DNA of 64,000 bases, taken from Bathynomus jamesi (Eukaryota > Arthropoda > Malacostraca > Isopoda > Cirolanidae). Of this stretch, positions 10,805-20,674 are shown piece after piece. Position 1 is the stretch's first letter; every line of letters begins with the position of its first letter. Position numbers and translations under genes: made by a program. The stretch lies in assembly GCA_023014485.1 (NCBI GenBank), contig JAJOZX010008843.1:62001-126000 (forward strand), given 5' to 3'. Under the pieces are notes generated by a model, which did no database searches, was not told the DNA's origin, and saw only the letters and a list, made by a program, of their open reading frames with translations.

Positions 10805-11177
10805 TCACATCTGATAGATTATAAGCACATCACTTCTCAACATACTGTAGTCTCCCTGTTTCTCAATACACTTAGTCCAGCGATCTACAAGCTTCCTAAT
10901 GCCATCACAAAAGAATGTTTTTGGCTGTGTGCGTAGCCAGTCATGCACCGCTTCCTTCAGGTCATCATCGCCTTGGAATCGCTGACCTCTCAAAGCGTCT
11001 TTTAGTCTCAAAGCGTCTTTCTGGGTCATAGTGATGGATCCAGGTTTCATCTCCGGTGATAATGCGCTCCAAAAAGTTTTCACCTTCATTATGATACCGC
11101 GCCAAAAGACGAGAGCAGACGTCCATACGATTACGCTTGTGCTCTTCTGTCACAGCGCATGCAATGGAAGCATCCAC
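10805..11177 (-). pseudogene. mariner transposase fragment, first-Asp region fused to C-terminus
   Basis: The minus strand reads EEHKRNRMDVCSRLLARYHN then IITGDETWIHHYDPE, the block with the first catalytic Asp of DD34D mariners. It then jumps, near the TQKDALRLKDALRGQRF junction (about 11000), straight into the C-terminal tail ending DYSMLRSDVLII.QM. The second and third Asp regions are missing on this strand. The frames of the two halves differ. The junction marks where the inverted copy was joined. Confidence 0.8.
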
Positions 11178-11476
11178 AGACTAGAAAATGCCTTCAAGAA
11201 CTTAAATTTGAAGTTCTCGACCATCCAGCCTACAGTCCAGACCTGGTACCTTCAGATTTTTACCTGTTTGGACCACTAAAAGACGCTTTGAGAGGTCAGC
11301 GATTCCAAAGCGATGATGACCTGAAGGAGGCGGTGCATGACTGGCTACGCACACAGCCAAAAACATTCTTTTGTGATGGTATCAGGAAGCTTGTAGATCG
11401 CTGGACTAAGTGTATTGAGAAACAGGGAGACTACAGTATGTTGAGAAGTGATGTGCTTATAATCCATCAGATGTGA
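11159..11476 (+). pseudogene. mariner transposase fragment, third-Asp region to C-terminus
   Basis: The plus strand reads HPAYSPDLVPSDFYLFGPLK, the block with the third catalytic Asp, and continues in one open frame to the natural C-terminus (DYSMLRSDVLIIHQM, stop at 11474-11476). It is the better preserved copy of the duplicated C-terminal region. The N-terminus and first Asp are absent on this strand. Confidence 0.8.
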
Positions 11477-11526
11477 AAATAAAATTGTGAAAATAAAAAG
11501 TGCTGATATTTATTGAATTACCCTCG

Positions 11527-11717
<191 letters not shown>

Positions 11718-11739
11718 GGAATGATGATGATGATGATGA

Positions 11740-11908
11740 TGTTTGTTCGTTTATACACGCCTAAACGGCTAGGGTAATCTGCACCAAATTTAGTATACAC
11801 ATTAAGGGAGAACCAGGGAAGGTTTTAGTAACACACTCACCCCTCCTAGTCTCACCCGAGATTGTGTTTCGGGGGCTTTTGATGCGCAAGGTGCAGCGGG
11901 AATTCTAG
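11740..11908 (+). mobile_element. Helitron-like 3' end
   Basis: TATACACGCCTAAACGGCTA, a GGGAGAACCAGGGAAGG stretch, a GGGGGCTTTTGATGCGC segment and the final GCGGGAATTCTAG|T match the layout of arthropod Helitron 3' regions, which end CTAG and insert before T. The upstream part is missing (replaced by microsatellite). Confidence 0.5.
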
Positions 11909-12340
11909 TATATACTGCGTATATATTCTTATTGGTCAACCAATCACCGACTTCCTACAGAACACGTCTAAAACGGTAGAACCGCTGTTTGCATATTTGG
12001 GAGGGTAAAGTCAATTGCATTATACTGTACTGTACTTTATGTGCCAAGAGTACAGTTAGACAAAAAATAATGCACGTATTACTTAAAGCAGTTGTAAAGG
12101 ACCAGATTTAGTGTGTACTGTACACAGATTATCATGTAACAATACATGACTGCATTTTAACAAAAAATGTACACAACTGTGCCAAAGTACGCCATATTTA
12201 CAGTCACATTCTAAAAAATTACATACTTCATAAAGTCAAAGACCTTCCATATTTCTTTTGTAAGTGTAAATTTTATAAATTCCTGCTTAATTATACCTGC
12301 TGCTAGAATAATAATCGAATTTTGAATCCCCAAGTATGCA
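11909..12340. other. No recognisable feature
   Basis: Moderately AT-rich sequence without coding signature or clear repeat structure. Confidence 0.5.

Positions 12341-12342
<2 letters not shown>

Positions 12343-12415
<73 letters not shown>
12343..12415. repeat. (GA)n microsatellite
   Basis: About 70 bases of AG repeats with one GGA interruption. Confidence 0.95.
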
Positions 12416-12609
12416 TTTTAGATGTAGAAGTCTCAAAGAAAATTACTCTAATGTACATGATCCTCAGGAGGAGTCTGGAGCACATTATATATGTTAAAAT
12501 TTTATATGATGAATAAAAAAATATATATATTTTTTTTCAGTAAAAATTTTAATATCGTAGCCCAAAGATTTTCTGTATTTAGAAAAACAATGTCTTCATA
12601 ACCGGAATA

Positions 12610-12870
12610 AGCTTTTAAGTAGTTTAGCATTTTAGGAAAGTTAGTAGAGAATTAACATGTAACTTTGATGTTTATTAAAAACTAAAAAGTTAATGCAAGA
12701 TTTTACGTTATTCAAACAAAAATAAAAAAGAAAGAGAAAATATCTTAAGGAAAACTTAATTAAATGTCAAGAAAAAACTTCTAATTATACAGTAATAAAA
12801 ATACCACAATTTTAATACATAATTTGAAAAAAATGTATACAGTAGAAATAAATACAGTAAAAAGGAATTT
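12610..12870 (+). repeat. Dispersed AT-rich repeat, copy 1
   Basis: Contains TTAGGAAAGTTAGTAGAGAA and GTAACTTTGATGTTTATTA. It matches the reverse complement of 17950-18215 over most of ~260 bp, except that a ~40-bp internal block (TAATTATACAGTAATAAAAA) is in the opposite orientation in the other copy. Confidence 0.65.
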
Positions 12871-12899
12871 TTATATATATAACTTATTCGGACTAAAGT

Positions 12900-13384
12900 G
12901 GATTTCTGCAGCGACTTCATCACTTCTCAAGAAGCCCATTGTTCTATCGACACACAGCCACGACCAAGATGACGTCACATCGCGACTCACTCGAAGTTTT
13001 CCTCTCTACTTTTGATCACACCTCGCGCTTCCTTCCTCGAAGAAAACCTTGGCCTGGTGTCATTCATTTAACCACAAATACTAATTTCCTCGCCTGTTAT
13101 TATATAATAATAACTCGCCCGACCCGTCAAAAAATGACGGGTTAGAGTTTTGTAACGCCCTCACCGAGGACCCCGCCCTTCTTTCGGCGAGCCTCGTTCA
13201 CCTAACCGGAGCAATCCAAGAAAAAGCACCCCAGTTAGACCCCAATCCATGAAACGGCACCCCAGTTCGACCTCAATCCAAATTAAAGGATTTTAACATC
13301 AATATTTCTCGAAAACTTTGTCCAGGTCATTGCTCGATCGCACTCAGCACGCAGCATCACTTTCTTAATAAGATTTTTCCCTTA
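12900..13384. other. Unidentified sequence with short tandem units
   Basis: 13200-13290 holds two diverged ~36-bp units (AATCCAAGAAAAAGCACCCC and AATCCATGAAACGGCACCCC), a motif that returns at 13795-13885. No coding region recognised. Confidence 0.5.
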
Positions 13385-13455
13385 CACCAATTTATTGGTG
13401 TAAGGGTGCAAGGGTGTAAGGGTGCATTGGTGTAAGGGTGTAATTGGTGCAATGG
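13385..13455. repeat. Minisatellite of GTGTAAGGGTGCA units
   Basis: Four or so units of GGTGTAAGG/GGTGCAAGG. The first part (CCTTACACCAATTTATTGGTGTAAGG) can also fold as a hairpin. Confidence 0.75.
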
Positions 13456-13574
13456 ATCGTCAACCAAGAATAGTAAACACTTCAGTTTGAAAAGTTGATG
13501 TTGTCATCTTGCCTTCAAACTTCTGAATGGTTTTTACATTTCAGGACTTATTTATAAATACAGTATATCGAAAC

Positions 13575-13760
13575 CTGCGGTAAAATTATTGAATGCCCGG
13601 TTAGGTTAATTGAATGCCAGGTTAGGTCAACTGTACGCCCTTGACGATTGGTTAAGTTAAGTCGTGATATTTTCGTTAAAACTAACGAAAATATCACGAC
13701 TTAACCTAACCAATCGTCAAGGGCGTACAGTTAACCTAACCGGGCATTCAATTAACCATT
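13575..13760. repeat. Fold-back element, family A
   Basis: Perfect or near-perfect arms around a TTTTCGTTAAAACTAACGAAAA centre. They continue outward through ATATCACGACTTAACCTAAC and CAATCGTCAAGGGCGTACAG to AACCTAACCGGGCATTCAATT. Related copies or arms: 18783-18975, 41527-41732, 50712-51152 and 54303-54420. Confidence 0.8.
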
Positions 13761-13794
13761 TTAGAGCAATTAACTCCATTTTAACTCAATTTTA

Positions 13795-13885
13795 GAGCAA
13801 TCCAAGAATAAGCACCCTCGTTCGACCCCAATCCAAGAAAAATCACCCTAAATTGATTTGGGGTGGTTATTCTTGGATTGTTCCA
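13795..13885. repeat. Small fold-back
   Basis: GAGCAATCCAAGAATAAGCA on the left pairs with TTATTCTTGGATTGTTCC on the right; the interior repeats the CCAATCCAAGAAAAATCACC unit. Confidence 0.6.
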
Positions 13886-13907
13886 CCTAACCTAACCTAA
13901 CCCACAC
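13886..13907 (-). repeat. Interstitial TTAGG-type run
   Basis: CCTAACCTAACCTAACCC. On the minus strand this is (GGTTA)n, the arthropod telomere type, but only about three units, so it is interstitial. Confidence 0.6.
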
Positions 13908-14302
13908 CTATATCCCCACTCCACTACCATCACCCGGAGGAATCAGGGATTATGCCCTATACTACTGGTAAGCATTTCTAAAGACAGACTACTGGCTTTT
14001 ATTATTATTAGATATATTCAAGCCATTATTCAAGTGCACATTTATAACATTTCAACTCAAGTTTCATTCATTCTGTGAACTTGCATTCAAGCAACTGTAA
14101 CGTTTCTGTCACACTTAAATCTCATAATAACTATAAGACTTTTCTTTTTCGCTTTGTTAAATAAGTGAAAACCCAGCGAAGCCTTTTATCACCTTTATTA
14201 GTGACGATTAATTTGATTCGATCTGGAAAAATCTGGTGACCTCGAACCAGGCAATCACTAGCTTAATTAATTAATACCAACATTAACACCATAAATTAAT
14301 AT

Positions 14303-14344
14303 ATATATATATATATATATTATAATATATATATTATATATATA
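14303..14344. repeat. (TA)n microsatellite
   Basis: TA tract with TAATATA interruptions adjoining fold-back family B. Confidence 0.9.
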
Positions 14345-15245
14345 TGGGAATGAACTCAGAATGGTTCCCTGAGGTTTTTTATGATACACACAGACCGTGC
14401 ATGGAACAAGGAACTCTTCTAGGAAAATTAAATCTACTGTAGTCCGAATAAGTAATGGTAAATGACAAATACTATAGTTTTTTCTTTTTCATGATGCTAG
14501 CCCGACGTGGGCAACGGGTCACTCGCAAAGAGGTCCCAAAAATATAGCTTCCCTCACCAGCTATCTACAAAGCAGATAGGATCCAGCTTTGTGACAGGAT
14601 CTAGGGTTTAAAACAGCCTATCCCAGCTACATTTAGAACCTCAATATAAGCAAAAGACTCGCTGCCTTCACGTCAGATTGAATACATCAAAGAAAAAGGG
14701 GTAACTATTATATTTTTAGCCAAAAACCAAAACTTAAACCTCAACTGGCAGAATTGAGCGTCCACTTTTCAAGGCACATAACATGTCCGTTTCATGATGG
14801 GAATAAACTCAGAATGGTTCCCTGAGATTTTTTATGATACACACAGACCGTTATGTGCCTTGAAAAGTGGACGCTCAATTCTGCCAGTTGAGGTTTAAGT
14901 TTTGGTTTTTGGCTAAAAATATAATAGTTATTTTCTTTGATGTATTCAATCTGACGTGAAGGCAGCGAGTCGTTTGCTTATATTGAGTTTCTAAATGTAG
15001 CTGGGATAGGCTGCTTTAAACCCTAGATCCTGTCCCAAAGCTGGATCCTATCTGCTTTGCAGATAGCTGGTGAGGGAAGCTATATTTATGGGACCTCTTT
15101 GCGAGTGACCCGTTGCCCACGTCGGGCTAGCATCATGAAAAAGAAAAAAACTATAGTATTTGTCATTTACTATTACTCATTCGGACTATAGTGGATTTAA
15201 TTTTCCAAGAAGAGTTCCTTGTTCCATGCACGGTCTGTGTGTATC
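14345..15245. repeat. Fold-back element, family B (inverted pair)
   Basis: A ~430-bp unit runs forward from 14345 (GGGAATGAACTCAGAATGG) to about 14795. The same unit returns in reverse from about 14850 to 15245. Both arms contain the landmark CCCGACGTGGGCAACGGGTC or its complement. Between them is a second copy of the ACTCAGAATGGTTCCCTGAG stem. No transposase is recognised inside. Confidence 0.8.
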
Positions 15246-15268
15246 ATATATATATATATATATGTTAA

Positions 15269-16250
15269 AAACAGACCGTGCATGGAACAAGGAACTCTTC
15301 TGGGAAAATTAAATCCACTATAGCCCGAATAAGTAATGGTAAATGACAAATACCATAGTTTTTTTCCTTTTTCATGATTTTAGCCCGACGTGGGCAACGG
15401 GTCTCTCGCAAAGAGGTCCATAAATATAGCTTCCCTCACCAGCTATCTGCAAAGCAGACAGGATCCAGCTTTGGGACGTGGATCTAGGGTTTAAAGCAAG
15501 CCTAGATCCCTACACTCAGAACCTCTATATAAGTAAAAGACTCGTTGCATTCACGTCGTGTTGAATAAATCAAAGAAAAAGGGGGTAACTATTGTATTTT
15601 TAGCCAAAAAAAACCAAAACTTAAACCTCAACCGGGACATTGAGCGTCCACTTTTCAAGGCACGAAACACGTTCCGTTTAGTATACACAAACTCAGAATG
15701 GTTCCCTGAGAACATTATATGTTAAACACAGACCGTGCATGGAACAAGGAACTCTTCTGGGAAAATTAAATCCACTATAGTCCGAATAAGTAATGGTAAA
15801 TGACAAATACCATAGTTTTTTTCCTTTTTCATGATTTTAGCCCGACGTGGGCAACGGGTCTCTCGCAAAGAGGTCCCATAAATATAGCTTCCCTCACCAG
15901 CTATCTGCAAAGCAGACAGGATCCAGCTTTGGGACGTGGATCTAGGGTTTAAAGCAAGCCTAGATCCCTACACTCAGAACCTCTATATAAGTAAAAGACT
16001 CGTTGCATTCACGTCGTGTTGAATAAATCAAAGAAAAAGGGGGTAACTATTGTATTTTTAGCCAAAAAAAACCAAAACTTAAACCCCACGTCGGGCTAAA
16101 ATCATGAAAAGGAAAAAAAATATGGTATTTGTCATTTACCATTACTTATTCGGACTATAGTGGATTTAATTTTCCCAGAAGAGTTCCTTGTTCCATGCAC
16201 GGTCTGTGTTTAACATATAATGTTCTCAGGGAACCATTCTGAGTTTGTGT
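15269..16250. repeat. Fold-back family B, tandem pair plus inverted end
   Basis: Two forward units in direct tandem (15269-15718 and 15725-16086) are almost identical. A partial reverse unit (16087-16250) ends TTCTCAGGGAACCATTCTGA. A minus-strand open stretch at 15910-15722 has recognisable versions in the copies at 39.6-39.8 and 40.2-40.4 kb. Confidence 0.75.
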
Positions 16251-16271
16251 ATATTATATATATTATATATA

Positions 16272-16310
<39 letters not shown>
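16251..16310. repeat. (TA)n microsatellite
   Basis: Separates fold-back family B from the intact mariner; its last TA is the mariner target. Confidence 0.9.
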
Positions 16311-16312
<2 letters not shown>

Positions 16313-17718
16313 GGGTGCGGCAAAAATAACGCCCTTTTTAGTTTATTCTCTTTTATTGAAGGAAATAAATCAATTACAGCATTTTAAGAGAAATAATAAG
16401 GTTTTTAAGAAAAATACAGCATTTTAAGAAAAATAATAAGTACTTTCTCAGTAAAAACTAAAAAATAACTGGAATTTAATTAATTTTGTGGTTGGCTCAA
16501 TACACCTTAAAAAAATGTACTCTACAACTCATAGTATTTACTAACCTAATGATCATGTTCAAAATGCTCCCCTTGGTGTTCAATACAACACTGAACCCTA
16601 CCAGCAACACTTCTACAAACCTTTTGACACATTTCTACGTTAATTGTAGTAAATTTTTCACGAATTGTTTGTCTTAATTCAGGAAGTGTTTTCGGTTTGA
16701 CCTTGTAAACAAGATCTTTCAGTACACCCCACAAGAAAAAGTCAGGTGGTGTTAGGTCTGGCGATCGTGCTGGCCACTCAATTGCTCCACGTCGTCCTAT
16801 CCACCTCCTTTCGAAATTTAAATTTAACCATTCCCTAACGAGTAACCCATAGTGGGGTGGCGCACCATCCTGTTGAAAGTAAATTCCATTCTGATTTCTA
16901 ACTCTCGGCCAGAATTCAGTTTGCAGCATTTGTAAATAATTATCTTGATTAACAGTACTATCAAAGAATATCGGGCCTATTATTCCCATGGAAGAGATGG
17001 CTGCCCAAACTGTCACTCCTGGTAGGTTAACGTCTTTTTCCAAGATAACATGTGGGTTAACATCGCTCCAGTACACACAATTATGGCGATTGATATGCCC
17101 GTTCAATTTGAATGTTGCCTCATCTGACCACCATATCTTATCAAGAAAGGTCTCATCTTCATTGACTTTATTCAGGAAATTTTCGCAAAACTCTAATCGT
17201 CTATCTGCATCTCCATCATGCAAGCTCTGTAACACGCGAGGGATGTAAGGCTTCATCTTGTTCTTCTTTAAGAGTCTACGGACATTTCTGTCACTGATAC
17301 CCAACTCTGTAGAAAGACGTCTACTGGATTTTTGAGGAGTGTGCAACAATAATTCTCTTAATTCATCGGGCTTTTCTAAGGTTGTTGCTGAAACTGGCCT
17401 CCCTGATCTTGTGGCATCACTTACGCTTCCGGTTCTTTCAAATTTCCTAATTAGACTTGTGATATTGCGGCTCTGCACTTGTCGAATGTTAAATTCTTCT
17501 GATAACAAACGAGCGGCTTTAGCTCCATTGTTATTGTTTTGGTAATAATGTTTAACTGCTTTCACTCTTTGTTCTCTCGTCAATCGCAAGGCCATATTTA
17601 TTCAGAATTTCTGTAAAAATAAAAGAAACAAAATGATACAATATAAAACTAAAAAATTATACTGTATAAAACTATAAAGATACAATTATTAAAAGGGCGT
17701 TACTTTTGCTGCACCCGG
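16311..17718 (-). mobile_element. Intact DD41D mariner-like transposon, 1408 bp
   Basis: Terminal inverted repeats CCGGGTGCGGCAAAAATAAC (left) and, on the other strand, CCGGGTGCAGCAAAAGTAAC (right). TA duplication at 16309-16310 and 17719-17720. One uninterrupted transposase gene fills the interior. By structure it is the only candidate autonomous DNA transposon in the window. Confidence 0.92.
16546..17595 (-). CDS. mariner-type transposase, DD41D, 349 aa, intact
   Basis: Cut-and-paste transposase acting in the nucleus on its own terminal repeats. Residues 1-50 form a first helix-turn-helix (LTREQRVKAVKHYYQ). The SGRP linker is at 64-67. A second helix-turn-helix lies around 75-112 (ELRELLLHTPQKSSRRLSTE). 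The DDE domain has its first Asp at 158 (WWSDEATF), the second at 243 (FQQDGAPPHY) and the third at 285 (SPDLTPPDFFLWG). I count 41 residues between the second and third Asp, so it belongs to the DD41D group rather than classic DD34D mariners. Length and start (ATG 17593-17595, inside the terminal repeats) fit the family. No stop or frameshift is seen; activity is plausible but unproven. Confidence 0.93.
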   Translation of the reverse strand: MALRLTREQRVKAVKHYYQNNNNGAKAARLLSEEFNIRQVQSRNITSLIRKFERTGSVSDATRSGRPVSATTLEKPDELRELLLHTPQKSSRRLSTELGISDRNVRRLLKKNKMKPYIPRVLQSLHDGDADRRLEFCENFLNKVNEDETFLDKIWWSDEATFKLNGHINRHNCVYWSDVNPHVILEKDVNLPGVTVWAAISSMGIIGPIFFDSTVNQDNYLQMLQTEFWPRVRNQNGIYFQQDGAPPHYGLLVREWLNLNFERRWIGRRGAIEWPARSPDLTPPDFFLWGVLKDLVYKVKPKTLPELRQTIREKFTTINVEMCQKVCRSVAGRVQCCIEHQGEHFEHDH

Positions 17719-17742
17719 TACCTATATATATATATATATATA

Positions 17743-17894
17743 TGATGAATAAAACCACGAAGGAAAAAAGAACACAAAGGGGTGCTCAAGCGCTTTCGTC
17801 TAATGACATCCTCAGTGTTCCTGAGGATGTCATTAGACGAAAGCGCTTGAGCACCCCTTTGTGTTTCTTTTTTCCTTCGTGGTTTTATTCATCA
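17743..17894. repeat. 152-bp near-perfect hairpin
   Basis: Left arm TGATGAATAAAACCACGAAG... pairs with the right arm ending CTTCGTGGTTTTATTCATCA. It has 73-74-bp arms, a 5-base loop (TGTTC) and one single-base indel. It abuts (TA)n on the left. The right arm reads CTGAGGATGTCATTAGACGA then AAGCGC, which resembles a degenerate hammerhead core. Confidence 0.9.
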
Positions 17895-17930
17895 TAAATA
17901 CTTTTCACGTGTCACTTTCGTGAAATAATT

Positions 17931-17949
<19 letters not shown>

Positions 17950-17966
<17 letters not shown>

Positions 17967-18215
17967 TATTTTTACTGTATTTATTTAAAAATATGTTTGA
18001 ATCATAATTATACAGTAATAAAAATACTGCAACTGTAATATATAAGAGTTTTTCTTGACATTTAATTAAGTTTCCCTTCAAAATTCTCAATTTTTTTTTA
18101 TTTTTGTTTAAATAACATAAAACCTTTCATTAACCTTTTACTTTTCTAATAAACATTAAAGTTACACGTTAATTCTATACTAACTTTCCTAAAATTCTAA
18201 ACTACTTAAGAGCTC
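17950..18215 (-). repeat. Dispersed AT-rich repeat, copy 2 (inverted)
   Basis: Reverse-complement match to 12610-12870 (for example rc AACTTAATTAAATGTCAAGA). The block TAATTATACAGTAATAAAAA is flipped relative to copy 1. Confidence 0.65.
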
Positions 18216-18354
18216 ATTACAGGCTTCTTTCTAAGCTCAGAAGATCTTTCGTTTATTCTATTAAGACTTTTCTGGAAGAAAATATTTCGATTCTCTCCCT
18301 AACGGCACAAGCACATAATTGAATTATCATAACACAGTACGTTCACCTTCTTTG

Positions 18355-18425
18355 TACTTGGCAATGATATTGCGAGCTGTTCGTACCCTAAATGAGTAAG
18401 TGTATGGGCAGAGCGGTGCTGACAT
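18355..18425 (+). repeat. Dispersed module shared with 54.1 kb
   Basis: ACTTGGCAATGAT..T.CGAGCTG.TCGTA and GTGTATGGGCA.AGCGGTGCT occur here and at 54113-54180 with the same spacing. Identity unknown. Confidence 0.5.
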
Positions 18426-18471
18426 GTCTTGTTTTTGTTGTTAAGGTTTCACAGTGACGCATCTTAAACGT

Positions 18472-18476
<5 letters not shown>

Positions 18477-18513
<37 letters not shown>
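18477..18513. repeat. (TA)n microsatellite
   Basis: Pure TA tract. Confidence 0.9.
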
Positions 18514-18515
<2 letters not shown>

Positions 18516-18711
18516 CCACGCTTTTTTGCATAGGTAAAATTTATCCTAAACCAGTTAATAACTACCTAGCGACGTTTCATCACCAGGTGTTTTATGTATT
18601 TGCCAGATATATCTGAATTAAATGCTATCCAGTGTCCACTGGCTCAAAAGTAGGGAGTTTGCAACATAAAATACCTCTGGACGCGAGAGCATTATGCATT
18701 TCCTCTATATT

Positions 18712-18780
18712 GTCATAGCGTAATAGTCAACGCCCGCGTCTCGGAGTCATAGGGCCTGAGTTCGAATCCTGTTAGGGGAT
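18712..18780 (+). other. tRNA-like pseudogene / SINE head
   Basis: GCGTAATAGTCAACGCCC then GAGTTCGAATCCTG, the latter a perfect B-box-like GTTCGAATC. The upstream A box is poor. Probably a relic of a tRNA-derived SINE. Confidence 0.4.
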
Positions 18781-18782
18781 AC

Positions 18783-18968
18783 GTGTATATGTTACAGGGA
18801 ATCTGTGTAAATAGGGATTGTATGAAATCCCTAAAATGTTCATGGATTTCATGTAAGGCTAAGTCGTAATATTTTCGTTAAAACTAACGAAAATATGATT
18901 TAATCTTATATGAAATCCTTGAACATTTTAGAGATTTCATGAAATCCCTAGTTACACAGATTCCCTGT

Positions 18969-18975
<7 letters not shown>
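18783..18975. repeat. Fold-back with family A core
   Basis: Outer arms TATATGTTACAGGGAATCTG and CAGATTCCCTGTAACATATA. Inner segment AAATCCCTAAAATGTTCA.. and its complement. The centre is TTTTCGTTAAAACTAACGAAAA as in family A. Confidence 0.8.

Positions 18976-19021
<46 letters not shown>
18973..19021. repeat. (TA)n microsatellite
   Basis: Pure TA tract between the fold-back and the hAT-like element. Confidence 0.9.
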
Positions 19022-19022
<1 letters not shown>

Positions 19023-19025
<3 letters not shown>

Positions 19026-19570
19026 TGGTGTAGTGCTAAATAAAGAAGTGAGGGAACGCATTTTGAAAGTGTTACTCAGATGCGGCGGGGACAATGGCGA
19101 GCGCGGCGAGCCCATACAGCTGGGGGTCCGGGGGCACTGTAAGCCCCCCGGGAAATCTTTTGAAATCTGACCAATTTCAGGGATATTTTGAGGTCATATG
19201 CACTGGATATTAGGATATATTCCAAGGTTGAAGATGCAGTATTTCCAGTGTCATTAGATATACGACATCCAGTACGATCAATAAAAATAGCTAACAACTG
19301 GAATGATTAACTAAAAAAAAGTTAACAACTGGTACGCCGTGGTGACTGTTTCACCAGATCTTTATAGGCTAGCATTGCCTCAGTCGAAGCTAAAAGAAAT
19401 GAAACAGTTAATGATTCTTTCTCATATTTCTTCTAGGGGTGGGAATTAAAATTTCATGACGTTAGAGATTTGTAAGTTCGGATTTATTTGAATAGTGAGG
19501 GAACGCCGTTCCGTCTACCAAAAACAGTAAGGGAACGCCGTTCCCACGCGTTCCCACAGCACTACACCAC

Positions 19571-19572
<2 letters not shown>
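19023..19572. mobile_element. Putative hAT-like non-autonomous element, ~550 bp
   Basis: Left end CAGTGGTGTAGTGCTAAATA. Right end AGCACTACACCACT, its inverted repeat. Both are followed inward by GGGAACGC-type motifs. Both flanks are (TA)n, so a target duplication cannot be judged. Confidence 0.6.
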
Positions 19573-19596
<24 letters not shown>

Positions 19597-19601
<5 letters not shown>

Positions 19602-19868
19602 CTCGGTGGTGTAGTGGTTAGCATTGCTGACTACGAATCCATCGGCCCCGGGATTGAGACCCGGTCACGGCAGCCGGCGTGCAGTATAACCCAACTGTTC
19701 ATCCTTCCACACACTAAAGAAAGTGGCTGGTAGATAAATGGATACCCTGGGTAGCCTAGTGGTTAAGACGCTGGGCTGATGGTGGGGCGTGGTTCGGATT
19801 CCACGTTAAACTGTAGGTCTAAGGTGGAGTGAAAAGCTTGACCTTCGTCAGAATGAACAATTCGGGCG
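19597..19868 (+). mobile_element. Dimeric tRNA-derived SINE (copy 1)
   Basis: First tRNA-like head: A box TGGTGTAGTGG, mutated B box (GGGATTGAGACCC). A linker (CAACTGTTCATCCTTCCACA) follows, then a second head with A box TAGCCTAGTGG and B-like GGTTCGGATTCC, then a tail (AGCTTGACCTTCGTC...AATTCGGGCGG). Other copies: 32902-33188, 50772-51060, 60572-60860 and 63463-63735. Both ends sit on (TA)n. It would depend on a LINE for mobility. Confidence 0.85.
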
Positions 19869-19893
19869 GAAAACAAACCAAAGGTGACCAAAG

Positions 19894-19894
<1 letters not shown>

Positions 19895-19950
<56 letters not shown>

Positions 19951-20056
19951 TATATCATTTGACCAAATCAGTAATTTTGTATTCATGCTCTGAAGAACGG
20001 AATAATCGAATTTGTGAGTGATGGTTGTAAATTTGACATACAAATTTGCATATATG

Positions 20057-20143
<87 letters not shown>

Positions 20144-20228
20144 CTACACAAATATATATATATATATATTATATATATATTATATATATATTATATTATA
20201 TATATATATATATATACAATTATATGTA
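19895..20228. repeat. Cluster of (TG)n/(TA)n microsatellites
   Basis: TA tracts at 19905-19947, 20060-20139, 20153-20215, with ~110 bases of unremarkable sequence between. Confidence 0.95.
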
Positions 20229-20384
20229 CTGTATATGAATAAGTATGGGTGTATACGTGCAGTTACCTGTGTGTGGATGTGTTTAGACTCGATAACCTGC
20301 AGCAATAGAAGGCAGTATACAGAAAAGAAAATCAGGCTTACAGAATTATTATTCACCGTCGTTACATTGATTTTTCCCTCGCAA

Positions 20385-20423
<39 letters not shown>

Positions 20424-20674
20424 CAAAATCCACAAGGAAAAAGAAAAATGATTCCAGGATATTATCAAATCATATTTCATAAATATTTTTTTATTTGTTT
20501 CGTTCTCTCGCTCTCATCTTGCGCGGAATATTCTCCTATACAAGCGTCGTTCTTTACGTTAATTATACTGCGTGTTTGCAGTTTAAATGTATATAATGTA
20601 CGGCATGCGGGAGGTGCCCCCTTGGGGCATTGGTTTCTGCGCGTATGTAGAGGAATTACGGCATTTGATTGAGT

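Larger units (their letters stand above)
10755..11526. mobile_element. Snap-back mariner (chimeric palindrome)
   Basis: Ends are CGAGGGTAATTCAATAAGTA on the left and TTTATTGAATTACCCTCG on the right, beside TA. About 235 bp at each end are inverted copies of the same mariner 3' end. The centre carries different transposase parts on opposite strands. This is a mariner rearranged into a fold-back; it cannot encode a working enzyme. Confidence 0.85.
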
